From Pseudonocardia abyssalis (GTDB lineage Bacteria; Actinomycetota; Actinomycetes; Mycobacteriales; Pseudonocardiaceae), in NCBI RefSeq assembly GCF_019263705.2, contig NZ_JADQDK010000001.1:5766001-5830000 (forward strand): a stretch of DNA of 64,000 bases. Reading direction: 5' to 3'. This document shows positions 53,706 through 62,492 of the stretch, piece after piece; the stretch's first letter is position 1, and the number at the start of each line of letters is the position of its first letter. The notes beneath the pieces are model-generated. The model was not told where the DNA came from. It saw only the letters and a program-made list of their open reading frames with translations, and did not search any database. Made by a program: the position numbers and the translations under genes.

Positions 53706-55622
53706 GCGCCGGTGCGGGTGCTCGCGCTGTGGTCGCCGGACTGGCCGGTCGTCGCGGCCGCCCGCGCGGAGGGGGTGGCGCCGCACCGGCCCGCGGCGGT
53801 GGTGGCCGCCAACCGGGTGCTGGCCTGCTCGGCGGTCGCCCGCGCGCACGGGGTCCGACGCGGGTTGGGACGTCGCGAGGCCCAGTCCCGCTGCCCCGAA
53901 CTGGTGGTGCTGGCCCGCGACCCCGACCGCGACGCGCGCGCGTTCGAACCCGTCGTCGTCGCGGTGGAGGAGCTGGCACCGGGCGTCGAGATCGTCCGGC
54001 CGGGGCTGCTGGCGATGCCGGCGCAGGGGCCGGTCGGCTGGTTCGGCGGGGAGCAGGCCGCGGCGGAGCGGCTGGTCGACCAGGTGGCCGCGCGCACGGG
54101 CGTCGAGTGCCAGGTCGGGGTGGCCGACGGGCTGTTCGCCGCCGTGCTCGCGGCCCGGCGCGGGCTCGCGGTGGGCCCGGGCGACACGCCGCCGTTCCTT
54201 GCCCCGCTCGGCGTCGAGGAGCTCGACCGCGAGCCCGACGCCGGGCGCGCCGATCTCGTCGATCTCCTGCGCCGCCTCGGCCTGCGCAGCCTCGGCGCGT
54301 TCGGGGCGCTCGACGCCGACGACGTCGCCTCCCGGTTCGGCGCCGACGCCGTGCTCGCCCACCGCCTGGCCCGCGGCCTCGACCCACGCCCGCCGCTGCG
54401 CCGCCGCCCGCCCGAGGAACTGGCCGTCGAGATCGAGCTGGACCCGCCGGTCGACCGCGTCGACGCCGCCGCGTTCGCCGCCCGCGGGCTCGCCGAGCAG
54501 CTGCACGCCGCACTGGCCGGGCACGGGCTGTCCTGCACCCGCCTCGGGATCTCCGCCCGGGGCGACGACGTGCGTCTGCACCGCATCTGGCGCTGCGCCG
54601 AGCCGCTCACCCCCTCCGGCACCGTCGACCGCGTCCGCTGGCAGCTCGACGCCTGGCTCGCGCGCGGGAACGCGGGGGCGGTGCGGTGGCTGCGGCTGAC
54701 GCCGGAGGAGACGGTCACGGCGGGGGCGCTGCAGCTCGGGCTGTGGGGCGAGATCGGGGAGGCCGACGCGCGGGCGGGGCGGGCGATGGTGCGGGTGCAG
54801 GCGCTGCTCGGGCCCGACGGCGTGGTCACCGCGGTGCTCGCCGGTGGGCGCGATCCCGCCGAGCAGGTGCGGCTGGTGCCCTGGGGCGACGAGCGAGAGA
54901 CCGCCGCCCCGACTGCCGGCGCGCGGGTGTCCGCCCGCCGGGCCGCCCGTGCTGCCGGGCGGCGATCCGGGGCGGGCGGCGATCCGGGTCGGGTCGGGGA
55001 GGCCGGGTCGGTGGATGGGGCCGGGTCGGTGGACGGGGCCGGGTCGGAAGGGGGTGCGGGGCCGGTCCGGGCGGCCGGGGAGGAGGGGCCCGAGCTGGGG
55101 GCGTGGTCGTGGGGGAAGCGGCCGGGCGACGGCGGACCGCGCCGGGCCCCCGCGGGCTGGCCCGACGACGTGCTGCGCGCCACCGGGCGGGTGAGTGCGG
55201 TCGACCGTCCCGAGGACGGGCACCCCCGCCCCAGCAACGCGCGCCGCCGCGCGGTCACGCGGTCGGCGCCGATCGGCCGCTCCGCGGTCCCGGAACCGCC
55301 GCCGTCGTGGCCGGGCCGGGTGCCGGCCCCGTCCCCGGCGACGGTGCCCGTCGAGCCGCTGCCGGCCGAGCCCGTCGACGTCGACGGCGCCCCGGTCGGG
55401 CTCGCCGACCCCGACCGGCTCACCGCGGCGCCGCACCGGGTCGCGGTCGACGGTGGCCCGGTGCGCGAGGTGCGGGGGTGGGGCGGTCCGTGGCCGCTGG
55501 AGCAGCGCTGGTGGGCGGGCGCCGAGCCCGTCAGCCGGATGCAGATCGCCCTCGACGACGGCACGGCGCTGCTGCTGGCCCACCGCGGCGGGAGGTGGTG
55601 GGTCGTCGGCGTCTACGACTGA
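53700..55622 (+). CDS. imuB: mutasome protein ImuB (catalytically dead Y-family polymerase)
   Basis: The 640-residue hub links ImuA' and DnaE2 to the beta clamp. The N-terminal Y-family fold (VRVLALWSPDWPVVAAARAEG; EAQSRCPELVVL; LDLLRRLGLRSLG-like HhH region) lacks the catalytic acidic residues of true polymerases (WSPD in place of DxD; AVEELAPG for SIDE). A clamp-binding motif QLGLWG occurs at 345-350. The C-terminal part is longer than usual, with low-complexity Gly/Ala/Arg sequence including 18-bp repeats (about 55001-55054), and ends DDGTALLLAHRGGRWWVVGVYD. Confidence 0.9.
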   Translation: MSAPVRVLALWSPDWPVVAAARAEGVAPHRPAAVVAANRVLACSAVARAHGVRRGLGRREAQSRCPELVVLARDPDRDARAFEPVVVAVEELAPGVEIVRPGLLAMPAQGPVGWFGGEQAAAERLVDQVAARTGVECQVGVADGLFAAVLAARRGLAVGPGDTPPFLAPLGVEELDREPDAGRADLVDLLRRLGLRSLGAFGALDADDVASRFGADAVLAHRLARGLDPRPPLRRRPPEELAVEIELDPPVDRVDAAAFAARGLAEQLHAALAGHGLSCTRLGISARGDDVRLHRIWRCAEPLTPSGTVDRVRWQLDAWLARGNAGAVRWLRLTPEETVTAGALQLGLWGEIGEADARAGRAMVRVQALLGPDGVVTAVLAGGRDPAEQVRLVPWGDERETAAPTAGARVSARRAARAAGRRSGAGGDPGRVGEAGSVDGAGSVDGAGSEGGAGPVRAAGEEGPELGAWSWGKRPGDGGPRRAPAGWPDDVLRATGRVSAVDRPEDGHPRPSNARRRAVTRSAPIGRSAVPEPPPSWPGRVPAPSPATVPVEPLPAEPVDVDGAPVGLADPDRLTAAPHRVAVDGGPVREVRGWGGPWPLEQRWWAGAEPVSRMQIALDDGTALLLAHRGGRWWVVGVYD

Positions 55623-55666
55623 GGTGCCTGACGGGGGTTGTCAGGGACCGCTGCCAGCGTGGGGTC

Positions 55667-56542
55667 ATGAGGATCGCCGTCACCACACCCACCGGGAACG
55701 TCGGCCGGCACGTCGTCGCGATGCTGGTGCGCGCCGGCCTGCGTCCGGTCGCGCTGCTGCGCGATCCCGCGCGCCTGCCCGAGGCCGTGCGTGACCACGT
55801 CGTCGCTGTCCGGGTCGACCTCGACGACGCCGACGCGGTCGCCGCCGCCACGGCCGGGGTCGATGCCCTGTTCTGGGTGAACCCGGCCGGTCCGGACGGG
55901 GACCCGGTCGCCCACCACGCCCGCCTCGGTGCGCACGCCGCCCGCGCCGTCACCGAGAACGGCATCGTCCGCACGGTGTTCCAGAGCAGCGTCGGCGCCG
56001 AGCTGAGGCACGGCGTCGGGGAGATCGACGGGCTCGCCCGCACCGAGGAACTGCTCGACGCCACCGGCGCCCCGGTGCTGCACCTGCGCTGCGGCTACTT
56101 CTTCACCAACCTGCTCCTGCAACCCCTGTCCGACGTCGTCCCGGTGGTGCTGCCGGTCGACCGGCAGATGCCCTGGGTCGCACCGCGCGACATCGCGGAG
56201 GTCGCCGTGCACCGCCTGCTCGCGGGCTGGACCGGCCGGCGGGTCCAGGCGGTGCACGGGCCCGAGGACCTGAGCTGGGAGCAGGCGGCCGCCGTCGTCG
56301 CGCGGGCGACCGGCCGTCCGCTGCGCGCCGAACGCATCCCCGACGAGGAGATGCGCGGGATGCTGCGCGGCGCGGGGCGGGGGGTGGCGCAGGTGGAGTC
56401 GATCATGGGGATGTCGACCGGTATGCGCGACGGGTTCGTGCCCGAGCAGCCCCGCGACGCCACCACGACCACCCCCACGACGCTCGCCGCATGGGCCTAC
56501 GCGGAACTCCGGGCTGGCCTTGACGTCGACGTACGGGTCTAG
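55667..56542 (+). CDS. NmrA-like NAD(P)-binding protein
   Basis: The 291-residue atypical short-chain dehydrogenase reads MRIAVTTPTGNVGRHVVAMLVRAG (Rossmann Gly motif TPTGNVG), VALLRDPAR, ALFWVNPAGPDGDPV, FQSSVGAELRHGVGEID and LHLRCGYFFTNLL. It lacks the YxxxK pair, as NmrA-type redox sensors and NAD(P)H:quinone reductase-like members do. It lies between imuB and a merR-thioredoxin pair on the same strand, 44 nt after imuB. A redox-related role is inferred. Confidence 0.85.
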   Translation: MRIAVTTPTGNVGRHVVAMLVRAGLRPVALLRDPARLPEAVRDHVVAVRVDLDDADAVAAATAGVDALFWVNPAGPDGDPVAHHARLGAHAARAVTENGIVRTVFQSSVGAELRHGVGEIDGLARTEELLDATGAPVLHLRCGYFFTNLLLQPLSDVVPVVLPVDRQMPWVAPRDIAEVAVHRLLAGWTGRRVQAVHGPEDLSWEQAAAVVARATGRPLRAERIPDEEMRGMLRGAGRGVAQVESIMGMSTGMRDGFVPEQPRDATTTTPTTLAAWAYAELRAGLDVDVRV

Positions 56543-56545
56543 CGT
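56540..56545 (+). promoter_or_regulatory. -10 element of merR, leaderless spacing
   Basis: TAGCGT is followed after 7 nt by the ATG at 56553. TTGACG stands 14 nt farther upstream. Confidence 0.45.
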
Positions 56546-56552
56546 CGCCGTC

Positions 56553-56954
56553 ATGCGGATCGGGGAGCTGGGGCGGCGCGTCGGCGTCAGCACCCGCACG
56601 CTGCGCCACTACGAGTCGCTCGGCCTGCTGCCCGCGCGGCGCGACGGCCACGGCCACCGCCGCTACGACGACGCCGACGCGCGGGCCGTCACCGAGATCC
56701 GGGCGCTCGTCGGGCTCGGGTTCGCGCTGGAGGAGACCCGCCCGTTCGTGGAGTGCCTGCGCGCCGGGCACGCCACCGGCGGGAGCTGCCCGGACTCGAT
56801 CGCGGTGTACCGGGCCAAGCTCGACGAGGTCGACGCCTACCTCGCCCGGCTGCACGACGTCCGCGCGGAGCTGCGCACGCAGCTGAACGCCGCACTGGCG
56901 GCCCGCGCCCCCGAACCGCGGTGCGCGCTCGACCTCCCGGAGGGAACCCGATGA
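56553..56954 (+). CDS. MerR-family regulator, possible thiol sensor
   Basis: The 133-residue protein has an N-terminal MerR winged helix ([39 protein letters not shown]), a dimer helix (KLDEVDAYLARLHDVRAELRTQL) and cysteines at 68 (PFVECLRAG), 79 (GGSCPDS) and 124. It overlaps a thioredoxin gene by ATGA, so the two make a regulator-effector pair. The cysteine arrangement differs from SoxR and from metal-binding MerR types. Thiol or electrophile sensing is an inference from the neighbour. Confidence 0.85.
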   Translation: MRIGELGRRVGVSTRTLRHYESLGLLPARRDGHGHRRYDDADARAVTEIRALVGLGFALEETRPFVECLRAGHATGGSCPDSIAVYRAKLDEVDAYLARLHDVRAELRTQLNAALAARAPEPRCALDLPEGTR

Positions 56955-57286
56955 TCGTCCTGACCGATCCGACGTTCGACGAGCTGGTGCTGCGGTCGTC
57001 GCACCCCGTGCTCGTGGACTTCACCGCCGACTGGTGCCCGCCCTGCCGGATGATCAAGCCGGTGCTCCGCGAGATCGCCGCCGAGCTGGAGGGTCGGCTC
57101 GTCGTCGCGCAGCTCGACGTCGACGCGAACCCGCTGACCGCCCGCGCCGCCGGGGTCATGGGCATGCCGACGCTGAACCTCTACGTCGACGGTGTCGTGG
57201 TGGCGCAGGTCGTCGGCGCCCGGCCGAAGGCGGCGTTGCTGCGGGCGATCGAGCCGCACCTCCCGGCTCCGGTGCGGGCGCCGTAG
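56951..57286 (+). CDS. thioredoxin with WCPPC active site
   Basis: The 111-residue thioredoxin fold has LVDFTADWCPPCRMIKPVLREI (Cys29, Cys32), VAQLDVDANPLTARAAGVMGMPTLNLYVDG (cis-Pro loop MPT) and a C-terminal helix. The dipeptide between the cysteines is Pro-Pro in place of Gly-Pro, which should shift its redox potential. Coupled to merR by ATGA. Its TAG stop is the start of a 22-bp repeat array. Confidence 0.92.
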   Translation: MIVLTDPTFDELVLRSSHPVLVDFTADWCPPCRMIKPVLREIAAELEGRLVVAQLDVDANPLTARAAGVMGMPTLNLYVDGVVVAQVVGARPKAALLRAIEPHLPAPVRAP

Positions 57287-57369
57287 GACAACTCGCCGGG
57301 CGGCGTAGGACAACTCGCCGGGCGGCGTCGGCAAACTCGCGGAGCGGTGTCGGCAAACTCGCGGGGGTG
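57282..57369 (+). repeat. 22-bp tandem array after the thioredoxin gene
   Basis: Four 22-bp units start at 57282, 57304, 57326 and 57348. Two are identical (CGTAGGACAACTCGCCGGGC plus GG), and two carry TCGGCAAACTCGCGG. Period and ACTCGC core match the array after purH. Confidence 0.9.
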
Positions 57370-57392
57370 GGGGGCGTGACGTTGAGCTGATC

Positions 57393-57408
57393 TCGAACAT
57401 GTGTTCGA
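57393..57408 (+). promoter_or_regulatory. LexA (SOS) box of dnaE2
   Basis: TCGAAC-ATGT-GTTCGA, a perfect palindromic SOS box ending 9 nt before the dnaE2 ATG. LexA would block transcription or its start. Confidence 0.92.
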
Positions 57409-57417
57409 CTGGACGGC

Positions 57418-60400
57418 ATGGGCTGGAACAACCCGGACGTCCCGTGGTCGGTGCTGGAGGCGGCGCTGTCCGGGCGTACGCGCGACGGATCGACTCTCAC
57501 CGGCGGGCCGGAGGTCGACGGAGGCGACTCACCGGCGTGGTCGCGCAAGCGCGGCCCGTACGAGTCGCCCGACCTGGAGCGGCCGGAGGTGCGCGTCCCG
57601 TTCGCCGAGCTGCACTGCCACTCCAACTTCAGCTTCCTCGACGGCGCGAGCCACCCCGAGGAGCTGGTGGAGCAGGCGGCGCGCCTGGGCCTCGACGCGC
57701 TCGCACTCACCGACCACGACGGTATGTACGGCGTGGTCCGCTTCGCCGAGGCCGCGGCCGAGGTGGGGATGCCGACGGTGTTCGGCACGGAGCTGAGTCT
57801 GGGCCTGTCCGCCCCGCAGAACGGCGTGGCCGACCCCGAAGGCGGGCACCTGCTGCTGCTCGCCCGCGACCCCGAGGGCTACGCCGCGCTGTGCCGCTCG
57901 GTCAGCGCGGCGCAGCTGCGGGGGGAGGAGAAGGGGCGCCCGGTCTACGACCTCGACGAGGTCGTGGCCGAGACCGCGGGCCACGTGATCGCGCTGACCG
58001 GCTGCCGCAAGGGCGCGGTGCGGCGTGCGCTGGAGACCGGCGGTGATCCGGCGAAGGAGCTCCGCCGGCTCACCGGGTGGTTCGGGGCGGACGGGGTCGC
58101 CGTCGAGCTCACCCACCAGGGCCTGCCCACCGACTCCGAACGCAACGACGCCCTCGCCGCCCTGGCCCGCGACGCCGGCCTGCCCACGATCGCCTCGACG
58201 GCCGCCCACTACGCCACGCCCGACCGGTTCCCGCTGGCCACGGCGCTGGCCGCGGTGCGCTCCCGGCGCAGCCTCGACGAGATCGACGGCTGGCTGCCCC
58301 CTGCCGGCACCGCCCACCTGCGTTCGGGGGCGGAGATGGCGGCCCGGTTCGAGACGCGGTACCCGGGCGCGGTCGGGCGGGCGGCGGAGTTCGGGCGGGC
58401 GTGCGCGTTCTCGATCCGGCTGGTGGCCCCGGACCTGCCGCCCTTCCCGGTGCCGCCGGGGGAGACGGAGACGAGCTGGCTGCGGCAGCTCACCTGGCGC
58501 GGGGTGGCGCGGCGCTACGGCAGCCACGCCGAGTACCCCCGGGCCGTCGCCACGGTGGAGAAGGAACTGGAGATCATCCAGGCCAAGAACTTCCCCGGCT
58601 ACTTCCTGATCGTCCACGACATCGTGCAGTTCTGCCGTCGCGCCGACATCCTCTGCCAGGGGCGGGGGTCGGCGGCCAACTCCGCGGTCTGCTTCGCACT
58701 GGGCATCACGAACGTCGACGCGGTGGCGATGGGGCTGCTGTTCGAGCGGTTCCTGTCCCCGGCGCGCGAGGGCTACCCCGACATCGACCTCGACATCGAG
58801 TCCGGGCGCCGCGAGGAGGTCATCCAGTACGTCTACGCCACGCACGGGCGGTGGTGCGCGGCGCAGGTGGCCAACGTGATCACCTACCGGCCGCGGTCGG
58901 CGGTCCGCGACATGGCGGGTGCGCTGGGGTTCTCACCGGGTCAGCAGGACGCGTGGAGCAAGCGGATCGAGCGCTGGAACGGCGCGCCGGTCGTCGAGGG
59001 CATGCCCGACCAGGTCGCCGAGCTGGCCGGGCAGCTGATCGGCTTCCCCCGCCACCTCGGCATCCACTCCGGCGGCATGGTCATCTGCGACCGGCCGGTG
59101 GCGGAGGTGGTGCCCGTCGAGTGGGCGCGGATGGAGGGCCGCACCGTGGTGCAGTGGGACAAGGACGACTGCGCGTACGCCGGGCTCGTCAAGTTCGACC
59201 TGCTCGGGCTGGGCATGCTCACCGCGCTGCACCTGATGATCGACCTCGTCGCCGAGCACACGGGGGAGAAGATCGAGCTGCACGAGCTGCAGCCCACCGA
59301 CGCGGGCGTCTACGAGATGCTGTGTCGCGCCGACTCCGTCGGGGTGTTCCAGGTGGAGTCCCGCGCGCAGATGGCCACGCTGCCCCGGCTCAAGCCGCGC
59401 ACGTTCTACGACCTGGTCGTCGAGATCGCGCTGATCCGCCCCGGCCCCATCCAGGGCGGCTCGGTGCACCCCTACATCGCCCGCCGCAACGGCGCGGAGT
59501 GGCGCCACGACCACCCGCTGCTCGAGAACGCGCTCGACAAGACCCTGGGCGTGCCGCTGTTCCAGGAGCAGCTCATGCAGGTCGCGGTCGACGTCGCCGG
59601 CTTCACCCCGGGCGACGCCGACGAGCTGCGGCGCGCGATGGGCTCCAAGCGGTCGACGGAGAAGATGGAGAAACTGCGCGCGCGGTTCTTCGACGGGATG
59701 GCGGCCAACGGGATCACCGGGGAGATCGCGGACGGGATCTTCGCCAAGATGCTGGCCTTCGCCAACTTCGGCTTCCCGGAGAGTCACTCGATCAGCTTCG
59801 CGTCGCTGGTCTACTACAGCGCCTGGTTCAAGCGGTACCACCCGGCGGCGTTCTGCGCGGCGTTGCTCAACTCCCAGCCGATGGGGTTCTACTCACCGCA
59901 GTCGCTGGTGGCCGACGCCCGCCGGCACGGCGTGCTCGCCCGCGGCCCGGACGTCAACCACGGCCGGTCCGAGGCGCTGCTGCAGCCCGACCCGCTCAGC
60001 GACGGCGGGTTCGCGATCCGGCTGGGCACCGCGGAGATCCGCGGGATCGGGCCCGACCTCGCCGAGCTGATCGACGCCGAGCGCGGCCTGCGCGGCCCCT
60101 TCCGCGACCTCGCCGACCTCTCCCGCCGCGTCCGGCTCACCGTGCCGCAGGCCGAGGCACTGGCGACGGCGGGGGCGTTCGGGTGCTTCGGAGTCGATCG
60201 GCGCTCCGCGCTGTGGGCGGCCGGTGTGGTCGCGTCGGTGCGCCCGGACCAGCTCCCGGGCACCGCGGTGGGTCTCGACGCGCCCGCGCTGCCCGGCATG
60301 ACCGACGTCGAGCTCACCGTCGCCGACGTCTGGGCCACCGGCGTCTCCCCGGACAGTCACCCGCTGCAGCACGTGCGCGAGCGGCTCGACCGGCTCGGCG

Positions 60401-60735
60401 CGCTGCGCATCGACCGGCTCGCCGCGCTCGACGCCCCGACCGACCCGGAGCGGCGTCCGCCCCGCGTGCTGGTCGGCGGGGCCGTCACGCACCGGCAGCG
60501 CCCGGCCACCGCGAAGGGCGTCACGTTCCTCAACCTGGAGGACGAGAGCGGGATGCTCAACGTCACCTGCTCGGAGGGGCTGTGGGCGCGCTACCGCACG
60601 GTGGCCGTCGGCAGTGCCGCGCTGCTGGTGCGCGGGCGGCTGGAGCGCAGCGAGGAGGGGGTGCTCAACCTCGTCGCCGACCGGTTGCAGCGCCTCGACC
60701 TGGCGGTGGCGGTGAAGAGCCGCGACTTCCGGTGA
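57418..60735 (+). CDS. dnaE2: error-prone DNA polymerase III alpha subunit DnaE2
   Basis: The 1105-residue SOS translesion polymerase has an N-terminal PHP domain (FAELHCHSNFSFLDGASHPEELVEQAARLGLDALALTDHDGMYGVVRF). The palm includes the catalytic Asp455/Asp457 in GYPDIDLDIESGRREEVIQYVY and CQGRGSAANSAVCFALGIT. The fingers and HhH part holds NFGFPESHSISFASLVYYSAW. The OB domain is near the C-terminus (GVTFLNLEDESGMLNV). The eight-residue C-terminus beyond the OB domain lacks the tau-binding region of replicative DnaE1, which identifies DnaE2. It works with ImuA' and ImuB encoded 2-5 kb upstream. Confidence 0.95.
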   Translation: MGWNNPDVPWSVLEAALSGRTRDGSTLTGGPEVDGGDSPAWSRKRGPYESPDLERPEVRVPFAELHCHSNFSFLDGASHPEELVEQAARLGLDALALTDHDGMYGVVRFAEAAAEVGMPTVFGTELSLGLSAPQNGVADPEGGHLLLLARDPEGYAALCRSVSAAQLRGEEKGRPVYDLDEVVAETAGHVIALTGCRKGAVRRALETGGDPAKELRRLTGWFGADGVAVELTHQGLPTDSERNDALAALARDAGLPTIASTAAHYATPDRFPLATALAAVRSRRSLDEIDGWLPPAGTAHLRSGAEMAARFETRYPGAVGRAAEFGRACAFSIRLVAPDLPPFPVPPGETETSWLRQLTWRGVARRYGSHAEYPRAVATVEKELEIIQAKNFPGYFLIVHDIVQFCRRADILCQGRGSAANSAVCFALGITNVDAVAMGLLFERFLSPAREGYPDIDLDIESGRREEVIQYVYATHGRWCAAQVANVITYRPRSAVRDMAGALGFSPGQQDAWSKRIERWNGAPVVEGMPDQVAELAGQLIGFPRHLGIHSGGMVICDRPVAEVVPVEWARMEGRTVVQWDKDDCAYAGLVKFDLLGLGMLTALHLMIDLVAEHTGEKIELHELQPTDAGVYEMLCRADSVGVFQVESRAQMATLPRLKPRTFYDLVVEIALIRPGPIQGGSVHPYIARRNGAEWRHDHPLLENALDKTLGVPLFQEQLMQVAVDVAGFTPGDADELRRAMGSKRSTEKMEKLRARFFDGMAANGITGEIADGIFAKMLAFANFGFPESHSISFASLVYYSAWFKRYHPAAFCAALLNSQPMGFYSPQSLVADARRHGVLARGPDVNHGRSEALLQPDPLSDGGFAIRLGTAEIRGIGPDLAELIDAERGLRGPFRDLADLSRRVRLTVPQAEALATAGAFGCFGVDRRSALWAAGVVASVRPDQLPGTAVGLDAPALPGMTDVELTVADVWATGVSPDSHPLQHVRERLDRLGALRIDRLAALDAPTDPERRPPRVLVGGAVTHRQRPATAKGVTFLNLEDESGMLNVTCSEGLWARYRTVAVGSAALLVRGRLERSEEGVLNLVADRLQRLDLAVAVKSRDFR

Positions 60736-60753
60736 CCCGGCCGGGACACGAAC

Positions 60754-60790
60754 GGAGGCCCCGCCGCACGGTGTGTGCGGCGGGGCCTCC
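60754..60790. terminator. terminator between dnaE2 and the acetate transporter gene
   Basis: A perfect 16-bp stem (GGAGGCCCCGCCGCAC and its complement) with a GGTGT loop, between convergent genes. Confidence 0.88.
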
Positions 60791-60826
60791 GGGGTCGAGC
60801 GGGTACTGGTACTTCGCGAGGGGCTG

Positions 60827-61456
60827 CTACTTCTGGATCGGGCTGCCCAGCGACATCGCCGGCCCGCCGAGCTCCTGGCCCATGCCGTCGATCCACACGT
60901 AGGCGAAGATCGCGCAGAAGATGAACACGCTCACCCCGGCCAGGGTGTTGAAGATCGCCGCGCCGGTCAGCGCGTTGGCGAGCACGAGGGCCACCGCGAC
61001 ACAGACGAACACGAAGCCGGCCGAGAAGGCCAGCGGGAGCCGCAGCGTCGCCAGCGTCAGCGCGACGAAGACGATCAGCCACGACAGCAGGAAGGTCGGC
61101 AGCGGGGTGCTCGTCGCGGTGAGCGCGAACCAGCCGTTGGTGACGGCCGCGAGCAGGATGCCCAGGCTGATCCAGAATGCGGAGAACGTGCCGAAGATGC
61201 CGGCGACCGCGCTGCCCCCGATCCGGGCGGCCCAGATGCTCGCGATCATCAGGAACAGGCCGTTCGAGAAGACCAGCGCGGGGATGATGCCGCCGACGTC
61301 ACCGGCGGGCAGGTAGCCGACCAACCAGAGGCCGAGGGACAGGGCGCCGGGCAGGAACGTTGCAAGACCCAGCAGGGCCGGGTTACCGGCTGGGGCTACT
61401 GGGGCCGGCGCTGCGGCGGCGTGCGCTCCGGACTGGACGTCGCTCTCCACACTCAT
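60827..61456 (-). CDS. satP: GPR1/FUN34/YaaH-family acetate/succinate transporter
   Basis: The 209-residue protein has six transmembrane helices after an Ala/Pro-rich N-terminus. The signature GNPALLGLATFLPGALSLGLWLVGYL is at the first helix, with SAFWISLGILLA and FAYVWIDGMGQELGGPAM at the end. The family imports acetate or succinate, or exports acetate and ammonium. Start ATG at 61456 gives MSVESDV. Divergent from folD across 176 nt with no other gene seen. Confidence 0.88.
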   Translation of the reverse strand: MSVESDVQSGAHAAAAPAPVAPAGNPALLGLATFLPGALSLGLWLVGYLPAGDVGGIIPALVFSNGLFLMIASIWAARIGGSAVAGIFGTFSAFWISLGILLAAVTNGWFALTATSTPLPTFLLSWLIVFVALTLATLRLPLAFSAGFVFVCVAVALVLANALTGAAIFNTLAGVSVFIFCAIFAYVWIDGMGQELGGPAMSLGSPIQK

Positions 61457-61632
61457 GGACCATGCCTCTCGTCGGTGGCTCGTCCGGCGTCTCTGCCGGT
61501 CACGGCGCCGATTGTGCGCGTCGTCACAAGGATTAGACACCTGCCCGATAGGCCAGAAGTGGACCTGTACCGGAATGAGACACCGTGACCGTGCCGAGAT
61601 CATGACGGCCGGTCGTCTGGAAGGATGCAGAC

Positions 61633-62490
61633 GTGACGGCGAGACTGATGGACGGCAAAGCGACCCTGGCCTCGATCCTCGACGAGCTGCGCGGCCGCGT
61701 CGAGAAGCTGACGGCCGCGGGGGCCACCCCCGGGCTCGGCACGGTGCTCGTCGGTGACGACCCCGGCTCCCACTCCTACGTACGCGGCAAGCACCGCGAC
61801 TGCGCGCAGGTCGGGATCACCTCGTTCCAGCGGGAGCTGCCGGCCGACGCCACACAGGCCCAGGTCGAGGCCGTCATCGACGAGCTGAACGCCGACCCGG
61901 CGTGCACCGGCTTCATCGTGCAGCTGCCGCTGCCCCGCGGGCTCGACGCCGGTGCGGCGCTCGAGCGCGTCGACCCCGACAAGGACGCCGACGGCCTGCA
62001 CCCGGTCAACCTCGGACGGCTGGTGCTCGGCGAGCCGGGGCCGCTGCCGTGCACGCCGCGCGGGATCGTCGAGCTGTGCGCGCGCTACGGCGTGGAGCTG
62101 CCGGGCAAGCGGGTCACCGTCGTCGGGCGCGGGGTCACGGTCGGGCGCCCGCTGGGCCTGCTGCTCACCCGACGCGCGGAGAACGCCACGGTCACGCTGT
62201 GCCACACCGGCACCCGCGACCTGGCCGCCGAGGTGCGCCGGGCCGACATCGTGGTCGCCGCCGCCGGTGTGCAGGGGCTGATCACCGCCGACATGGTGGC
62301 CCCGGGCGCCACCGTCCTCGACGTCGGCGTCACGCGCACCGAGCTGGGCCTGGTCGGCGACGTCGACCCCGAGGTGGCCGAGGTCGCGGGCCTGCTCGCG
62401 CCGATGCCCGGCGGCGTCGGCCCGATGACGCGCGGGATGCTGCTGACCAACGTCGTGGAGGCGGCCGAGAAGGCGGCGGGTCGGGGCTGA
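61633..62490 (+). CDS. folD: methylenetetrahydrofolate dehydrogenase / cyclohydrolase
   Basis: The 285-residue enzyme supplies 10-formyl-THF, which purN and purH in this window consume. Motifs: [19 protein letters not shown] (catalytic Lys), [13 protein letters not shown], the cofactor loop [18 protein letters not shown] and [19 protein letters not shown] at 61633 has GGAAGG upstream. DUF3017 follows 2 nt after the stop, the usual actinobacterial arrangement. Confidence 0.96.
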   Translation: MTARLMDGKATLASILDELRGRVEKLTAAGATPGLGTVLVGDDPGSHSYVRGKHRDCAQVGITSFQRELPADATQAQVEAVIDELNADPACTGFIVQLPLPRGLDAGAALERVDPDKDADGLHPVNLGRLVLGEPGPLPCTPRGIVELCARYGVELPGKRVTVVGRGVTVGRPLGLLLTRRAENATVTLCHTGTRDLAAEVRRADIVVAAAGVQGLITADMVAPGATVLDVGVTRTELGLVGDVDPEVAEVAGLLAPMPGGVGPMTRGMLLTNVVEAAEKAAGRG

Positions 62491-62492
62491 GC

